Assembly (NCBI RefSeq): GCF_000341145.1
Contig: NZ_ANBE01000003.1
Location: forward strand, 296,998-360,997
Length of the DNA: 64,000 bases
Source of the DNA: Nocardiopsis xinjiangensis YIM 90004
Lineage (GTDB): Bacteria; Actinomycetota; Actinomycetes; Streptosporangiales; Streptosporangiaceae
Direction of reading: 5' to 3'
Part shown: positions 15,743-23,846 of the stretch, one piece after another
Layout: each line of letters opens with the position of its first letter
Position numbering within the stretch: position 1 is the stretch's first letter
Program-made: the position numbers and the translations under genes
Notes under the pieces: generated by a model
Database searches by the model: none
What the model was told of the DNA's origin: nothing
Seen by the model: only the letters and a program-made list of their open reading frames with translations

Positions 15743-16579
15743 CTAGCGGGTGAAGTCGTCCGGGCCACGGGCAGGACCGTGGTAGAACTCGCGCTCGGGC
15801 TCGTTCTCGGGCACGGACGGGTAGGTCGGGCGGTCCTCCGCCGGCACGCTGCGCTGACCGATGGGGAGACCGTAGGCCTCCATCGTCCCGGCGACTCTGT
15901 TGCGCAGGTCAGGGAGCATCCCGTAGAGCACGTCACCGGGGCATGCGGTGGCGTTGAAGTCCCGGTGGCCCACGATCGCGCTCTGCGGGTTCAGCCCGTA
16001 GGCCCCGCACAGCCACGCCAGGGTCTCCACCAGGGAGTCGGTCAGGGCCTGAGTCGGGCTCGCGGAAGTGTAGAGGCCCTCGTTCTCGATGCCGATGGCA
16101 TTGCTGTTGTAGTTGGCCACATGGGCGCCCACGACGTGCTGACCCGCCGAGATGGCTTCACCCGTGCGGTCACGGCCCTCCATGACGTGGCCACCGCGGC
16201 TGATGGTCAACTGCTGGCCGGTGTCGATCCAGCCGTTGGTGTCCATGTGGAAGTTCTGGATCGACTGGGACAGGCGCAGGGCATGGTCGAGTGAGTAGTC
16301 GGTGCTGTTGGGCGTCGCGGTGTGGTGGACCACGATGTAGGTCGGCGCCGAAGCCAGCACCTGGATGGGGCTGCTCGGCGGACGCGCGTTCCATGCGCCC
16401 CGCCAGTACAGATACGGCTGGGCCGCCCGGACCGCCGAGCTCGTGCCGGATGTTTCGGCAAAGGCGCTCGTGGCGCCCATGGCGGTGAAGCCTCCGCCCA
16501 GGGCGATGGCACCCGAGGCGAGGGCCGCTCCGCGCAGGATGCTGCGCCTGTCGGGCCCCGGTTGGGGGATGTTGACCAT
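15743..16579 (-). CDS. Secreted N-acetylmuramoyl-L-alanine amidase (PGRP/Amidase_2 type)
   Basis: Cleaves the amide between MurNAc and L-Ala in peptidoglycan. I start at ATG 16577-16579 (MVNIPQPGPDRRSILRG), which has a GAGAGGGA Shine-Dalgarno and gives a twin-arginine signal peptide ending near SAFAET. The catalytic domain (about residues 55-225) shows the zinc ligands in VVHHTATPN and VGHRDFNATACPGD and the strand NAIGIENEG. The C-terminal 50 residues are acidic and look disordered. Total length is 278. It stands alone just outside the element. It could act in cell-wall turnover or on competitors' walls. Confidence 0.9.
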   Translation of the reverse strand: MVNIPQPGPDRRSILRGAALASGAIALGGGFTAMGATSAFAETSGTSSAVRAAQPYLYWRGAWNARPPSSPIQVLASAPTYIVVHHTATPNSTDYSLDHALRLSQSIQNFHMDTNGWIDTGQQLTISRGGHVMEGRDRTGEAISAGQHVVGAHVANYNSNAIGIENEGLYTSASPTQALTDSLVETLAWLCGAYGLNPQSAIVGHRDFNATACPGDVLYGMLPDLRNRVAGTMEAYGLPIGQRSVPAEDRPTYPSVPENEPEREFYHGPARGPDDFTR

Positions 16580-17469
16580 GGGGGATTCCCTCTCGGTTCG
16601 ATGGGACACTTGCCCATTCATGAAAAGGCATGGGGCATATGACACACAAAGGGTCGTATCGATATTTCCATGACCGCTTCCGGCCAGGGAAGGAAGACTT
16701 CACCCCGTAGGCAGACGGATCTTGATGCTGTAGGGACGCCAGAAAGAAAGAAGAAAACAGTTCTGACCGGACCCGCGGCCCTCCCGGAACACCGAACCGA
16801 CCCATCACCCTGCTGCGCAGGCAGGACAGTGGACCGAACGAGGAGACCGAAAACGAGAAGAGCCTCCACAGAGCCGCTCTCGACCCACTGTAGGCACCTC
16901 CAGGTGAACAGAAAGCACCGACACGGAGGATGGGGCGGAATCGAAAAACAACTCTTCGGCGCACCCGGACCGCAACAGGACAGAGGCCACCCTTCTCGAA
17001 TGACGAGAAGATGCCGACTCGTTCAGTACGCGCTTTATCGGGCTGCAGTTCCTTTTTCGACCCGGTTCCCGATTCGCCCGGAGACGCTCTCATGGCCGGA
17101 CAGATCCGGGTTACGGCCGAGGGAGCTCACACGAGCCACCACGGCCCCACGAGGACTCCCGAGACCTGTCCGACCTGGTGTGTTTCAACCGGTCGGGTGC
17201 TGTGCAGAGGCCCGGTGAGCCCGCTCGGGTGACCGCGGAAGTCCACTCCCGCCGACCCACCCGAGCCCCCGAGGGACCGGCGGATGCCCCTCACGGGGCG
17301 GCCCGGTTTCGGGGGAAGCCGGGCCGAGTCCCTCACGGGGGGCGGTCCGGCTTCTGGAGGGGAGAGCCGGTCCGCCCCGACCCCCTCTCCACACGAAGCC
17401 GCGGACCGTGTTTCGTGCTCACCCCGCAGGGGCAGCGCAAGGTGACACCGCTGCTGCACGGGGGCGCAC
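16580..17469. other. Long intergenic region without a convincing gene
   Basis: The frames that are open here have no family resemblance, no Shine-Dalgarno and poor codon use. From 17270 to 17400 there are GC-rich hairpins such as GCCCGG/CCGGGC around 17298-17321 and two related units beginning CCTCACGGGG. The region should hold the promoters of the leftward amidase and of the rightward four-gene operon. Confidence 0.45.
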
Positions 17470-18513
17470 ATGAGCACGGTCGGAACAGCACGAACACGCG
17501 CGCGGAACGCTGCGGACACCGGCTCTTCCGCTCACCGGCACGAGAACGGAGAGGGGTCGGCCCCGGCGACGCGGGCACTCCTGAGGGAGATCGAGAACGG
17601 GGGCCTCGATCTTCCGCTTCCAGGGAGCGGTGACACCTGGCTCAGGTGGCAGACCCTGGTCCGGCTGGGGGCCGAGGACCTGTCCTTGGCACGGTTGGCC
17701 GAGGGGCACGTCGATGCGCTGGCCGTCCTGGCCGAGCTCGAAGGTTCCCGGCCTGCCCGGAACACGGTCTGGGGCGTCTGGGCCGCGCACCCGCCCGGGT
17801 ACCGGTTGCGGGCCCAGCCGCTCGACACGGGATGGGTCCTCGAGGGCAGCAAGCCCTTCTGTTCGGGGGCCCGTACCTGTACCCGGGCCCTGGTCACTGC
17901 CGAGCCCGACTCGGGCGAACGCCTCCTGTTCGCGATCGAGAACGAGCACACCGTCGCCGATCCCGACACCTGGGCGGCCGAAGGCATGTCGGACAGCGAG
18001 ACCTTCACCCTGGACTTCAGGAACGTCCGTGCGGTCCCGGTCGGTGCACCGAACGCGTACACGGACCGTCCCGGTTTCCACCACGGCGGCGCGGGCGTGG
18101 CGGCCTGTTGGTACGGGGGAGCCCTCGCGGTGGCCGAACCCTTGGCGGCGAAGGCGCGCCGGCATGGTCCCGACCCGCACACACTGGCCCATTTCGGCGC
18201 GGTCGTCCGCGATCTGCGCTGCGCCGAGGACGTGCTGCGCCGGGCGGCACGGGAGATCGACGAGGACCCGGACGACAGCAAGGGCGGGGCCGCCGAACGC
18301 GCCCTCCTGGTCCGCTCTGCGGTGGGCGCGGCCTGCACCTCGGTGCTGGAGCACTGCGCCGAGGCCCTGGGCGCAGAGCCCCTCGCCTCCGACCCGGCCT
18401 ACACCCGCGCCGCACAGGACCTGTCCGTTTACATCCGCCAACACCACGGGACCCGCGATCTCGCGCGCCTCGGTGCGTTGGCCGCACACGACCACGGGAG
18501 GGACCGGGCATGA
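17470..18513 (+). CDS. Acyl-CoA dehydrogenase family protein
   Basis: The 347-residue flavoprotein is first in a four-gene overlapping operon. The N-terminal helical part (about 25-100) precedes the beta domain with GWVLEGSKPFCSGAR, the usual GxKxxxSxA region, and the C-terminal helical domain (about 225-335). Substrates of this family are acyl-CoA thioesters or carrier-bound acyl or amine groups. No obvious carrier protein lies nearby. The Ser/His/Asn-rich first 30 residues may be disordered. Its stop overlaps the PIG-L start (ATGA), so its activity is probably tied to the sugar chemistry of the following genes. Confidence 0.85.
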   Translation: MSTVGTARTRARNAADTGSSAHRHENGEGSAPATRALLREIENGGLDLPLPGSGDTWLRWQTLVRLGAEDLSLARLAEGHVDALAVLAELEGSRPARNTVWGVWAAHPPGYRLRAQPLDTGWVLEGSKPFCSGARTCTRALVTAEPDSGERLLFAIENEHTVADPDTWAAEGMSDSETFTLDFRNVRAVPVGAPNAYTDRPGFHHGGAGVAACWYGGALAVAEPLAAKARRHGPDPHTLAHFGAVVRDLRCAEDVLRRAAREIDEDPDDSKGGAAERALLVRSAVGAACTSVLEHCAEALGAEPLASDPAYTRAAQDLSVYIRQHHGTRDLARLGALAAHDHGRDRA

Positions 18514-19256
18514 AACCACCCCATCCGATCGATGGTCCGGGAACGGACGAGAGCCGGTGGCTGGATTGGGGGCGCGCGGCCCACCTCCCCCGGCTGGACC
18601 TCGACGGTGTGCGCTCCGTGGCGGTCGTGGCTCCGCACCCGGACGACGAGGTCCTCGGCTTCGGCGGTGCCCTCACGATGCTGGCGGAGCGCGGCGTCCA
18701 CGTGCGTGTGATCGCCGTGACCGACGGCGAGGGCTCACATCCGCGCAGCCCCACGACCTCGCCCGAGGAACTCGCGCAGCGGCGCGTGGAGGAAAGGTCC
18801 GCGGCCCTGGCCGAACTCGGGGTGCCCGACACCGACGTGATCCGCCTGGGTGTGCCCGACGGTGAGGCCGGCGGCGCCGAGGCCGAGGTCTCCCTGCGGT
18901 TGAGCGGGCTCCTGTCGGGGTTCGACCTGTGCGTGAGCTCGTGGGAGGGAGACCTGCACCCGGACCACATGGCAGCCGGTACCGCCGCGGTCGATGCCGC
19001 ACGCGCCTGCGGTGTGCAGCTGCTTCAGTATCCGGTGTGGATGTGGCACTGGGCCGAGCCCGGTGCCGCGGCGGTTCCGTGGAACCGGGCCCGCCGCGTG
19101 GAACTGTCGGATCGGGCCGTCTCCCGGAAGGCGGCCGCGATCGCGTGTTTCACCACGCAGATCGCGCCGTTGAGCGATCTGCGTGGTGACGAGGCCGTAC
19201 TGGGCCCGGAGATGGTCGAGCACTTCGAGCGCGGTGAAGAGGTGGTGTTCGGGTGA
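18510..19256 (+). CDS. PIG-L family (LmbE-like) deacetylase
   Basis: A zinc-dependent de-N-acetylase of 248 residues that probably acts on an N-acetylglucosamine-containing substrate, like PIG-L, MshB or NodB by analogy. The zinc site is seen in APHPDDEVLGFGG near residue 40 and in DLHPDHMAAGT near residue 150. A specific C-terminal part (VWMWHWAEPGAAAVPWN, CFTTQIAPLSDLRGDEA) binds the substrate in related proteins. The ATG overlaps the stop of the dehydrogenase and its stop overlaps the GTG of the methyltransferase. Confidence 0.9.
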   Translation: MKPPHPIDGPGTDESRWLDWGRAAHLPRLDLDGVRSVAVVAPHPDDEVLGFGGALTMLAERGVHVRVIAVTDGEGSHPRSPTTSPEELAQRRVEERSAALAELGVPDTDVIRLGVPDGEAGGAEAEVSLRLSGLLSGFDLCVSSWEGDLHPDHMAAGTAAVDAARACGVQLLQYPVWMWHWAEPGAAAVPWNRARRVELSDRAVSRKAAAIACFTTQIAPLSDLRGDEAVLGPEMVEHFERGEEVVFG

Positions 19257-19849
19257 GTGCGGATCCCGACCTCTTCACCAGGATGTACGAGCGTTCGCCC
19301 GACCCGTGGCACTTCCGGTCCCGCTGGTACGAGCGCCGCAAACGCGCTCTCACCCTGGCCGCGCTGCCCGAGGAGCGGTACGGTTCGGCCTTCGAGCCCG
19401 GGTGCTCGATCGGTCTGCTCACCCGGGACCTGGCCGATCGGTGTTCCCGGCTCCTGGCCATGGACTCCGCGCCCGGGGCGGTCGCGCAGGCGCGGCGTGA
19501 ACTGTCCGGGGTCGGCCACGTGCGGGTGGTCCGGGGACGGGTGCCCGAGAGCTGGCCCGAGGGCTCCTTCGACCTGGTGGTGCTTTCCGAGGTGCTCTAC
19601 TACTTCGGCGACACCGACCTGCAGGGAGTCCTGGACCGAACCCTGGCCTCCTCGCGGCGGGGAGCGACGGTGATCGCCGTGCACTGGCGGCATGCGGCCG
19701 ACGAGCACGTCCGCACCGGCGACGACGTGCACCGGATCCTGGACGAGGCCCCGTGGCTGGCGCGCACCTGCCGCCACGTCGAGGACGACTTCGTCCTGGA
19801 GACCTTCGCTGTCGAGCAGCCGGGGGCCGCGCGCGGGGAGGGCCCGTGA
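19253..19849 (+). CDS. SAM-dependent methyltransferase (NodS-like)
   Basis: A 198-residue class I methyltransferase. The AdoMet site is in EPGCSIGLLTRDLADRC, the acidic residue in LLAMDSAPGAVAQAR, and motif III in FDLVVLSEVLYYF. The N-terminal DLFTRMYERSPDPWHFRSRW and the short length match NodS-type N-methyltransferases that modify a deacetylated glucosamine. In the operon it follows the deacetylase, which would supply a free amine. It starts with GTG in a GTGA overlap. The target is inferred from class and context. Confidence 0.85.
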   Translation: MSADPDLFTRMYERSPDPWHFRSRWYERRKRALTLAALPEERYGSAFEPGCSIGLLTRDLADRCSRLLAMDSAPGAVAQARRELSGVGHVRVVRGRVPESWPEGSFDLVVLSEVLYYFGDTDLQGVLDRTLASSRRGATVIAVHWRHAADEHVRTGDDVHRILDEAPWLARTCRHVEDDFVLETFAVEQPGAARGEGP

Positions 19850-20541
19850 TCCGGAGGGTCGCGGTGATCGTCCCCGCCCATGACGAGAGTGCGTGTGTGG
19901 TGTCCTGCCTGTCGGCGGTGCACCGGGCTCTGGAACACGCCCCCGTGCCGCCGGAGCACTGCCACGTGGTGGTCGTGGCCGACGGTTGCCGGGACGGTAC
20001 GGCGCCGGCGGCCCGTTCCATGGCGGCACACGTGGTCGAAGTGCCCCACCTCGGTGTGGGGGCGGCCCGGGCCGTGGGCGCGCGGCGTGCACTGGAGCTG
20101 GCGGGCGGGGCCCCGGCCGGCTCGGTCTGGTTGGCCTCGACCGACGCCGACACCCTCGTGCCCGCTCAGTGGATCTCCGATCAGCTCGTGCACGCGGACG
20201 CAGGACACGACGCCGTGGCCGGGTCCGTGGAGGTGGCCGATTGGTCGCTGCGGTCCGAAGGGCTGGACGTACGGTTCGGGCGGCGTTTCCCCGTGGCGGA
20301 CGGGCACGGCCACGTGCACGGCGCCAACCTCGGGGTCCGGGGTTCCGCGTACGTCGATGCCGGCGGCTTCCCCGGGATCGGGTCGGGTGAGGACCACGCC
20401 TTGGTGGAGCGCCTCACCCGGCTGGGTCTTTCCGTGCTCAGTCCCGCAGATCTGCCCGTGCGGACCTCCGCCCGGCGTTCGTTCCGGGCCCCGGACGGTT
20501 TCGGCCGGTTGCTCGACGACCTGGAGCGGGGAGCGGTGTGA
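19846..20541 (+). CDS. Family 2 glycosyltransferase
   Basis: A 231-residue GT-A enzyme starting with GTG in an overlap with the methyltransferase stop. Landmarks are the nucleotide-sugar site VAVIVPAHDESACV, the segment VVVADGCRDGTAPAA, the metal-binding STDADT around residue 105, and the acceptor/catalytic GIGSGEDHALVERL near 180. There is no transmembrane segment. It ends the operon. With a deacetylase and a NodS-like methyltransferase it could build or extend a small modified amino-sugar glycan. Confidence 0.88.
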   Translation: MIRRVAVIVPAHDESACVVSCLSAVHRALEHAPVPPEHCHVVVVADGCRDGTAPAARSMAAHVVEVPHLGVGAARAVGARRALELAGGAPAGSVWLASTDADTLVPAQWISDQLVHADAGHDAVAGSVEVADWSLRSEGLDVRFGRRFPVADGHGHVHGANLGVRGSAYVDAGGFPGIGSGEDHALVERLTRLGLSVLSPADLPVRTSARRSFRAPDGFGRLLDDLERGAV

Positions 20542-20572
20542 GCGACCCGGCCGGTCGGTGTCCCGGCTCCGG

Positions 20573-21250
20573 TCAGTCGGTGTCCCGGCCCGTGAGCACG
20601 TGGAGGGCGTGCGCCCGGTGGTCGGCGAACAGGCGGAGCGCGACGTCGGTGTCGCGCGTGCGCAGGGCGTCGACGAGGTCGCGGTGCTCACCGGGCACGG
20701 TCTCGAGGTATCCCTCGACGCTGACGCCGATGCGGCTGACGAGGAACAGGTGCACCTGGGAGCGGATCGTGTGCCAGGCCTCCTGTAGACGGCGGTGGCC
20801 GGTGGCGGCGTAGACGGCGTCGTGGAAGGCGATGTCGAGGGCGACGAGTTCGTGGGCGTCCTCGGCCCGGCGCATGCGGTCGGCGGCGCGGGCGAGGGTG
20901 TCGAGGTCCTCGCCGGAGGCACGTTCGGCGGCGAGCCGCACAGCGAGTTGTTCGAGGGTCCCGCGCAGGCTGTCGATCTCGGCGACGTCCTCGGCGGAGA
21001 GTTCGACGACGACGGCGCCGCGGTGCCATCCACTGCGCAGCAGCCCTTCGCCCTCCAAGCACATGAGGGCCTCGCGGACCGGACCGCGGCTGACCTCGAG
21101 CGCGGACGACAATTCGGTCTCGCGCAGTCGGCTGCCCGGCGGGTAGGTGCCGTCGAAGATCGCCGCGCGGACCCTGTCGGCGACCTCGTCGGCGAGTCCC
21201 CTGCGGCGGGCCGGGCCGACCTTGCCGGGCGCTCTGTTCTCTGGTGCCAC
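20573..21250 (-). CDS. FadR-type GntR transcriptional regulator
   Basis: The 225-residue regulator has an N-terminal winged helix (about 20-85, AALEVSRGPVREALMCLEGEG with the first Ala read as Ser-Ala) and an FCD effector domain (about 95-220) with the metal/ligand positions in ALDIAFHDAVYAATGH and in GEHRDLVDALRTRD. I start at GTG 21248-21250 after GAGG. The longer open frame upstream overlaps the divergent VOC gene and is not coding. A palindrome between the two genes (21278-21297) is the likely operator. Ligands of FCD regulators are usually carboxylates. Confidence 0.88.
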   Translation of the reverse strand: MAPENRAPGKVGPARRRGLADEVADRVRAAIFDGTYPPGSRLRETELSSALEVSRGPVREALMCLEGEGLLRSGWHRGAVVVELSAEDVAEIDSLRGTLEQLAVRLAAERASGEDLDTLARAADRMRRAEDAHELVALDIAFHDAVYAATGHRRLQEAWHTIRSQVHLFLVSRIGVSVEGYLETVPGEHRDLVDALRTRDTDVALRLFADHRAHALHVLTGRDTD

Positions 21251-21277
21251 TCTTGTCGAACCTCCTCGGAACACTCT

Positions 21278-21297
21278 AATGTCAACATTCAGACATT
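21278..21297. promoter_or_regulatory. GntR operator candidate
   Basis: AATGTC and GACATT are separated by 8 nt. A second palindrome, AATGT-CA-ACATT, overlaps the left arm. It lies between the divergent GntR and VOC genes and probably controls both. Confidence 0.5.
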
Positions 21298-21340
21298 GAG
21301 GCCGACCGTCCTCGATCCTCCACAGGAAGGTACTGCTGAC

Positions 21341-21772
21341 ATGACCGTTCTGGACTCGCCCATTCCCCGCTTCCACCTGGCGGTTCCCGTCGACGACCTC
21401 GCGGCCGCCCGGCGCTTCTACGGCGAGGTGCTCGGCCTCTCCCAGGGACGAAGCTCCGACACCTGGGTGGACTGGAACCTGGAGGGCCACCAGTTCGTGA
21501 CCCATCTGGCGCCCGAGGGGCAACGCCGCATCCACAACCCGGTGGACGGCCACGACGTGCCCGTCCCGCACTTCGGGCTCATCCTGACCGTCGCGAAGTT
21601 CCAGGAACTCGCCGAACGCCTGCGCGCCGCGGACACCGAGTTCGTCATCGAGCCCTACGTGCGGTTCGAGGGCGATCCGGGTGAGCAGTGGACGATGTTC
21701 CTGCTCGACCCGGCCGGCAACGCGATGGAGTTCAAAGCCTTCGCCGACGACTCCCGGATCTTCGCGGTCTGA
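21341..21772 (+). CDS. VOC-family protein (glyoxalase/dioxygenase superfamily)
   Basis: A 143-residue single VOC domain, two beta-alpha-beta-beta-beta modules. The first starts IPRFHLAVPVDDLAAARRFYGEVLG with a metal-ligand His. The second holds VPHFGLILTV (His), and the C-terminal part has MFLLDPAGNAMEFKAF with a Glu ligand. The reaction is unknown; the family includes isomerases, dioxygenases and thiol-transferases. GGAAGG lies 10 nt before the ATG. It is divergent from a FadR-type regulator and followed by a bidirectional terminator and a carboxylate-type MFS carrier on the other strand, which suggests an organic-acid locus. Confidence 0.88.
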   Translation: MTVLDSPIPRFHLAVPVDDLAAARRFYGEVLGLSQGRSSDTWVDWNLEGHQFVTHLAPEGQRRIHNPVDGHDVPVPHFGLILTVAKFQELAERLRAADTEFVIEPYVRFEGDPGEQWTMFLLDPAGNAMEFKAFADDSRIFAV

Positions 21773-21788
21773 ATCCGGTACGCAACGA

Positions 21789-21825
21789 AGAACGGCCGCC
21801 CGTGGTGCGCACGGGCGGCCGTTCT
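21789..21825. terminator. Bidirectional terminator
   Basis: AGAACGGCCGCCCGTG and CACGGGCGGCCGTTCT form a perfect 16-bp stem with loop GTGCG. It lies between the convergent VOC and MFS small-subunit genes. Confidence 0.85.
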
Positions 21826-21836
21826 GGTCCGGCGGT

Positions 21837-21968
21837 CTACGAGGAGGTGAAGAGCGCAGCGGCGTCGACGGCCGTCTGCGCGACGCCGTACGCCAGGGCG
21901 ACGAGCACGACCGCCCAGAGCACCATGGCGGCGATCTTCGTCCGGACCTTGGTCTCAGCCTCGGTCAT
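21837..21968 (-). CDS. Small membrane partner of the MFS carrier
   Basis: A 43-residue single-span protein: TEAETKVRTKIAAM, then a hydrophobic segment VLWAVVLVALAYGVAQTAV, then a short outer tail. Its ATG overlaps the stop of the OFA-type carrier in an ATGA, so the two are made together. Small proteins of this kind coupled to oxalate/formate-antiporter-like MFS genes are annotated as MFS transporter small subunit. The size and position fit, but the function in stability or assembly is inferred. Confidence 0.78.
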   Translation of the reverse strand: MTEAETKVRTKIAAMVLWAVVLVALAYGVAQTAVDAAALFTSS

Positions 21969-23338
21969 ACCTCGACCTCCTTCCTCGTCGCGTCCTGGCG
22001 GTACACCGACGCCGGCAGCGGGCGGATCAGGGTGTTCGCGAGGAACCCGACCGCCATCACCCCGACCATGACGTAGAGCGAGAGCTCGTAGAGGGCGGGA
22101 CCGTCGCGGCCGGCGGAGAGTTGGATGTCGGCGATGACGTTGACGATCATCGGCCCGGCGACGCCCGCCAGCGACCAGGCGGTGAGCAGGCGCCCGTGGA
22201 TGGCGCCGACGTTGCGGGTGCCGAACAGGTCCTTGAGGTAGGCGGGCGCGGTCGAGAAGCCGCCACCGTAGAAGGACAGGATCACGCCGGTCAGGGCCAC
22301 GAACAGCACCACCGAGCTCGTTCCGGCGACCGCGATGAGCAGGTACAGCAACCCTCCGAGGCCCAGGTAGCCGATGTAGGTGCGTTTGCGGCCGATGGCG
22401 TCCGAGGCCGAGGACCACACGAGGCGGCCCAGCATGTTGCACAGCGAAAGGAACCCGACGTACCCGGCCGCCTCGGCGGGGCCGACGTCGCCGAAGAACT
22501 CCTGCACCATCGGCGAAGCCTGTTCGAGGATCGCGATGCCGGCGGTGACGTTGCAGAAGAGCACGGTCCACATCAGCCAGAACTGCCGGGTGGTGAAGGC
22601 GGTCTCCACGGTGACGCCGTCGACGGCAGGTGTCCCGTCGGCCTGGGGCTCCGCGGCCCTCATGCCCTGCGGGGTCCAGCCCTCCGGGGGCACGCGCACG
22701 GTGAAGGCGCCCATCATCATGACGGCGAAGTACCCCGCGCCCAGGACCAGGAAGGTGGGTGCGATGGCGTCGGCGGGGGTCTCCCCCAGGCGCTCCAGCA
22801 GTGCCGAGGAGAGCGGTGAGGCGATGAGGGCACCGCCGCCGAAGCCCATGATCGCGATGCCGGTGGCCATGCCGGGACGGTCGGGGAACCACTTGATGAG
22901 GGTGGAGACCGGGGAGATGTAGCCGATCCCCAGACCCAGGCCGCCCAGGAACCCGTACCCGAGGTACAGGAGCCAGAGCTGGCCGGTGGCCACGCCCAGG
23001 GCGCCGACGAGGAACCCGGCGCTCCAGAAGATCCCGGAGAAGAACATCGCCTTGCGCGGGCCGTTGCGCTCCACCCATTTGCCGCCGAAGGCGGCCGACA
23101 GGCCCAGCATGACGATGGAGATGCTGAAGATGACCCCGATCGCCGTCAGCGAGGTCTCGAAGCGTTCCACCAGGGGGTTACGGAAGACGCTGAAGGCGTA
23201 CACCTGGCCGATGGACAGATGCACGGCCAGCGCCGCTGGTGGAATGAACCACCGGTTGTAGTCGGCCGGAGCGACACTTCGCTCGCGGTCAAGAAGGGAG
23301 AGCATCAACCACGCTCGTTCACCGTTGTATGCGTCCAT
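21965..23338 (-). CDS. OFA-family (oxalate/formate antiporter-like) MFS carrier
   Basis: A 457-residue transporter with twelve predicted membrane spans. The start region WFIPPAALAVHLSIGQVYAFSVF, the MFS loop GGKWVERNGPRKAMFFSG, and KWFPDRPGMATGIAIMGFGGG are hallmarks of OFA carriers for small carboxylates. The central loop is long and charged (around residues 220-245). The ATG at 23338 has no good Shine-Dalgarno; the Met twelve codons in (MLSLLDRERSV) is an equally good start. It is followed by its small partner. The nearby FadR-type regulator and VOC enzyme point to a carboxylate substrate. Confidence 0.9.
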   Translation of the reverse strand: MDAYNGERAWLMLSLLDRERSVAPADYNRWFIPPAALAVHLSIGQVYAFSVFRNPLVERFETSLTAIGVIFSISIVMLGLSAAFGGKWVERNGPRKAMFFSGIFWSAGFLVGALGVATGQLWLLYLGYGFLGGLGLGIGYISPVSTLIKWFPDRPGMATGIAIMGFGGGALIASPLSSALLERLGETPADAIAPTFLVLGAGYFAVMMMGAFTVRVPPEGWTPQGMRAAEPQADGTPAVDGVTVETAFTTRQFWLMWTVLFCNVTAGIAILEQASPMVQEFFGDVGPAEAAGYVGFLSLCNMLGRLVWSSASDAIGRKRTYIGYLGLGGLLYLLIAVAGTSSVVLFVALTGVILSFYGGGFSTAPAYLKDLFGTRNVGAIHGRLLTAWSLAGVAGPMIVNVIADIQLSAGRDGPALYELSLYVMVGVMAVGFLANTLIRPLPASVYRQDATRKEVEV

Positions 23339-23846
23339 GGACAGGAGCGGAAGGGGATTGCGGGGATCATGTGGAAGGGGAGGCTGGGGGTTCCACTGGG
23401 GCGGAAGCGTTCAGGGCGAACTGACGATAAGCGGGTGGGTTTCTCGATGTCAACAGAGGTTTTCATTCTCCGGAACACGGTATGCGGTGGTCGTCAGACC
23501 TCGTCCCGGGGCCGCCGCGCCGGTCGGACTTCGATCCCGGGTCGTGTCGGCCATCCGGGGTCCGGCTACACCCTCCGGAACCCGGTCGCCCCACCCGGGC
23601 CCGTGGATGTGGGAGGAGCCCGGTGGACCGGTTCAGGTGGGGTGGTGTTCGTCGGAGCGTCGAGCGTAGCCCGACCCCGACGAACCACCGAACCCAGGCA
23701 CCACAAGAAACCCCCACAACCCCAGCCCCAGGCGCCACTTCTGGCACAACAAGCAACCCCGCCCCGGCGAACTCCGCCAGCCCCCGGACCCACCATCAAC
23801 GATCTAGAGTTGGTGGAGGACGTGCCCCCTGCGCCGGGAGAACCGC
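23339..23846. other. Intergenic region with a dispersed-repeat-like segment
   Basis: No gene is supported. Around 23640-23700 lies a segment (GGTGTTCGTCGGAGCGTCGAG) that resembles a stretch at 45100-45135. The end of the region carries CCACAACCCC-type repeats. The promoter of the sugar dehydrogenase gene should be in the last 80 bp. Confidence 0.4.

Noticed and set aside
16670-17218. A 182-codon open frame between the amidase and the acyl-CoA dehydrogenase
   Set aside because: It has mixed, AT-poor codons without third-position bias, no Shine-Dalgarno and no recognisable motif.
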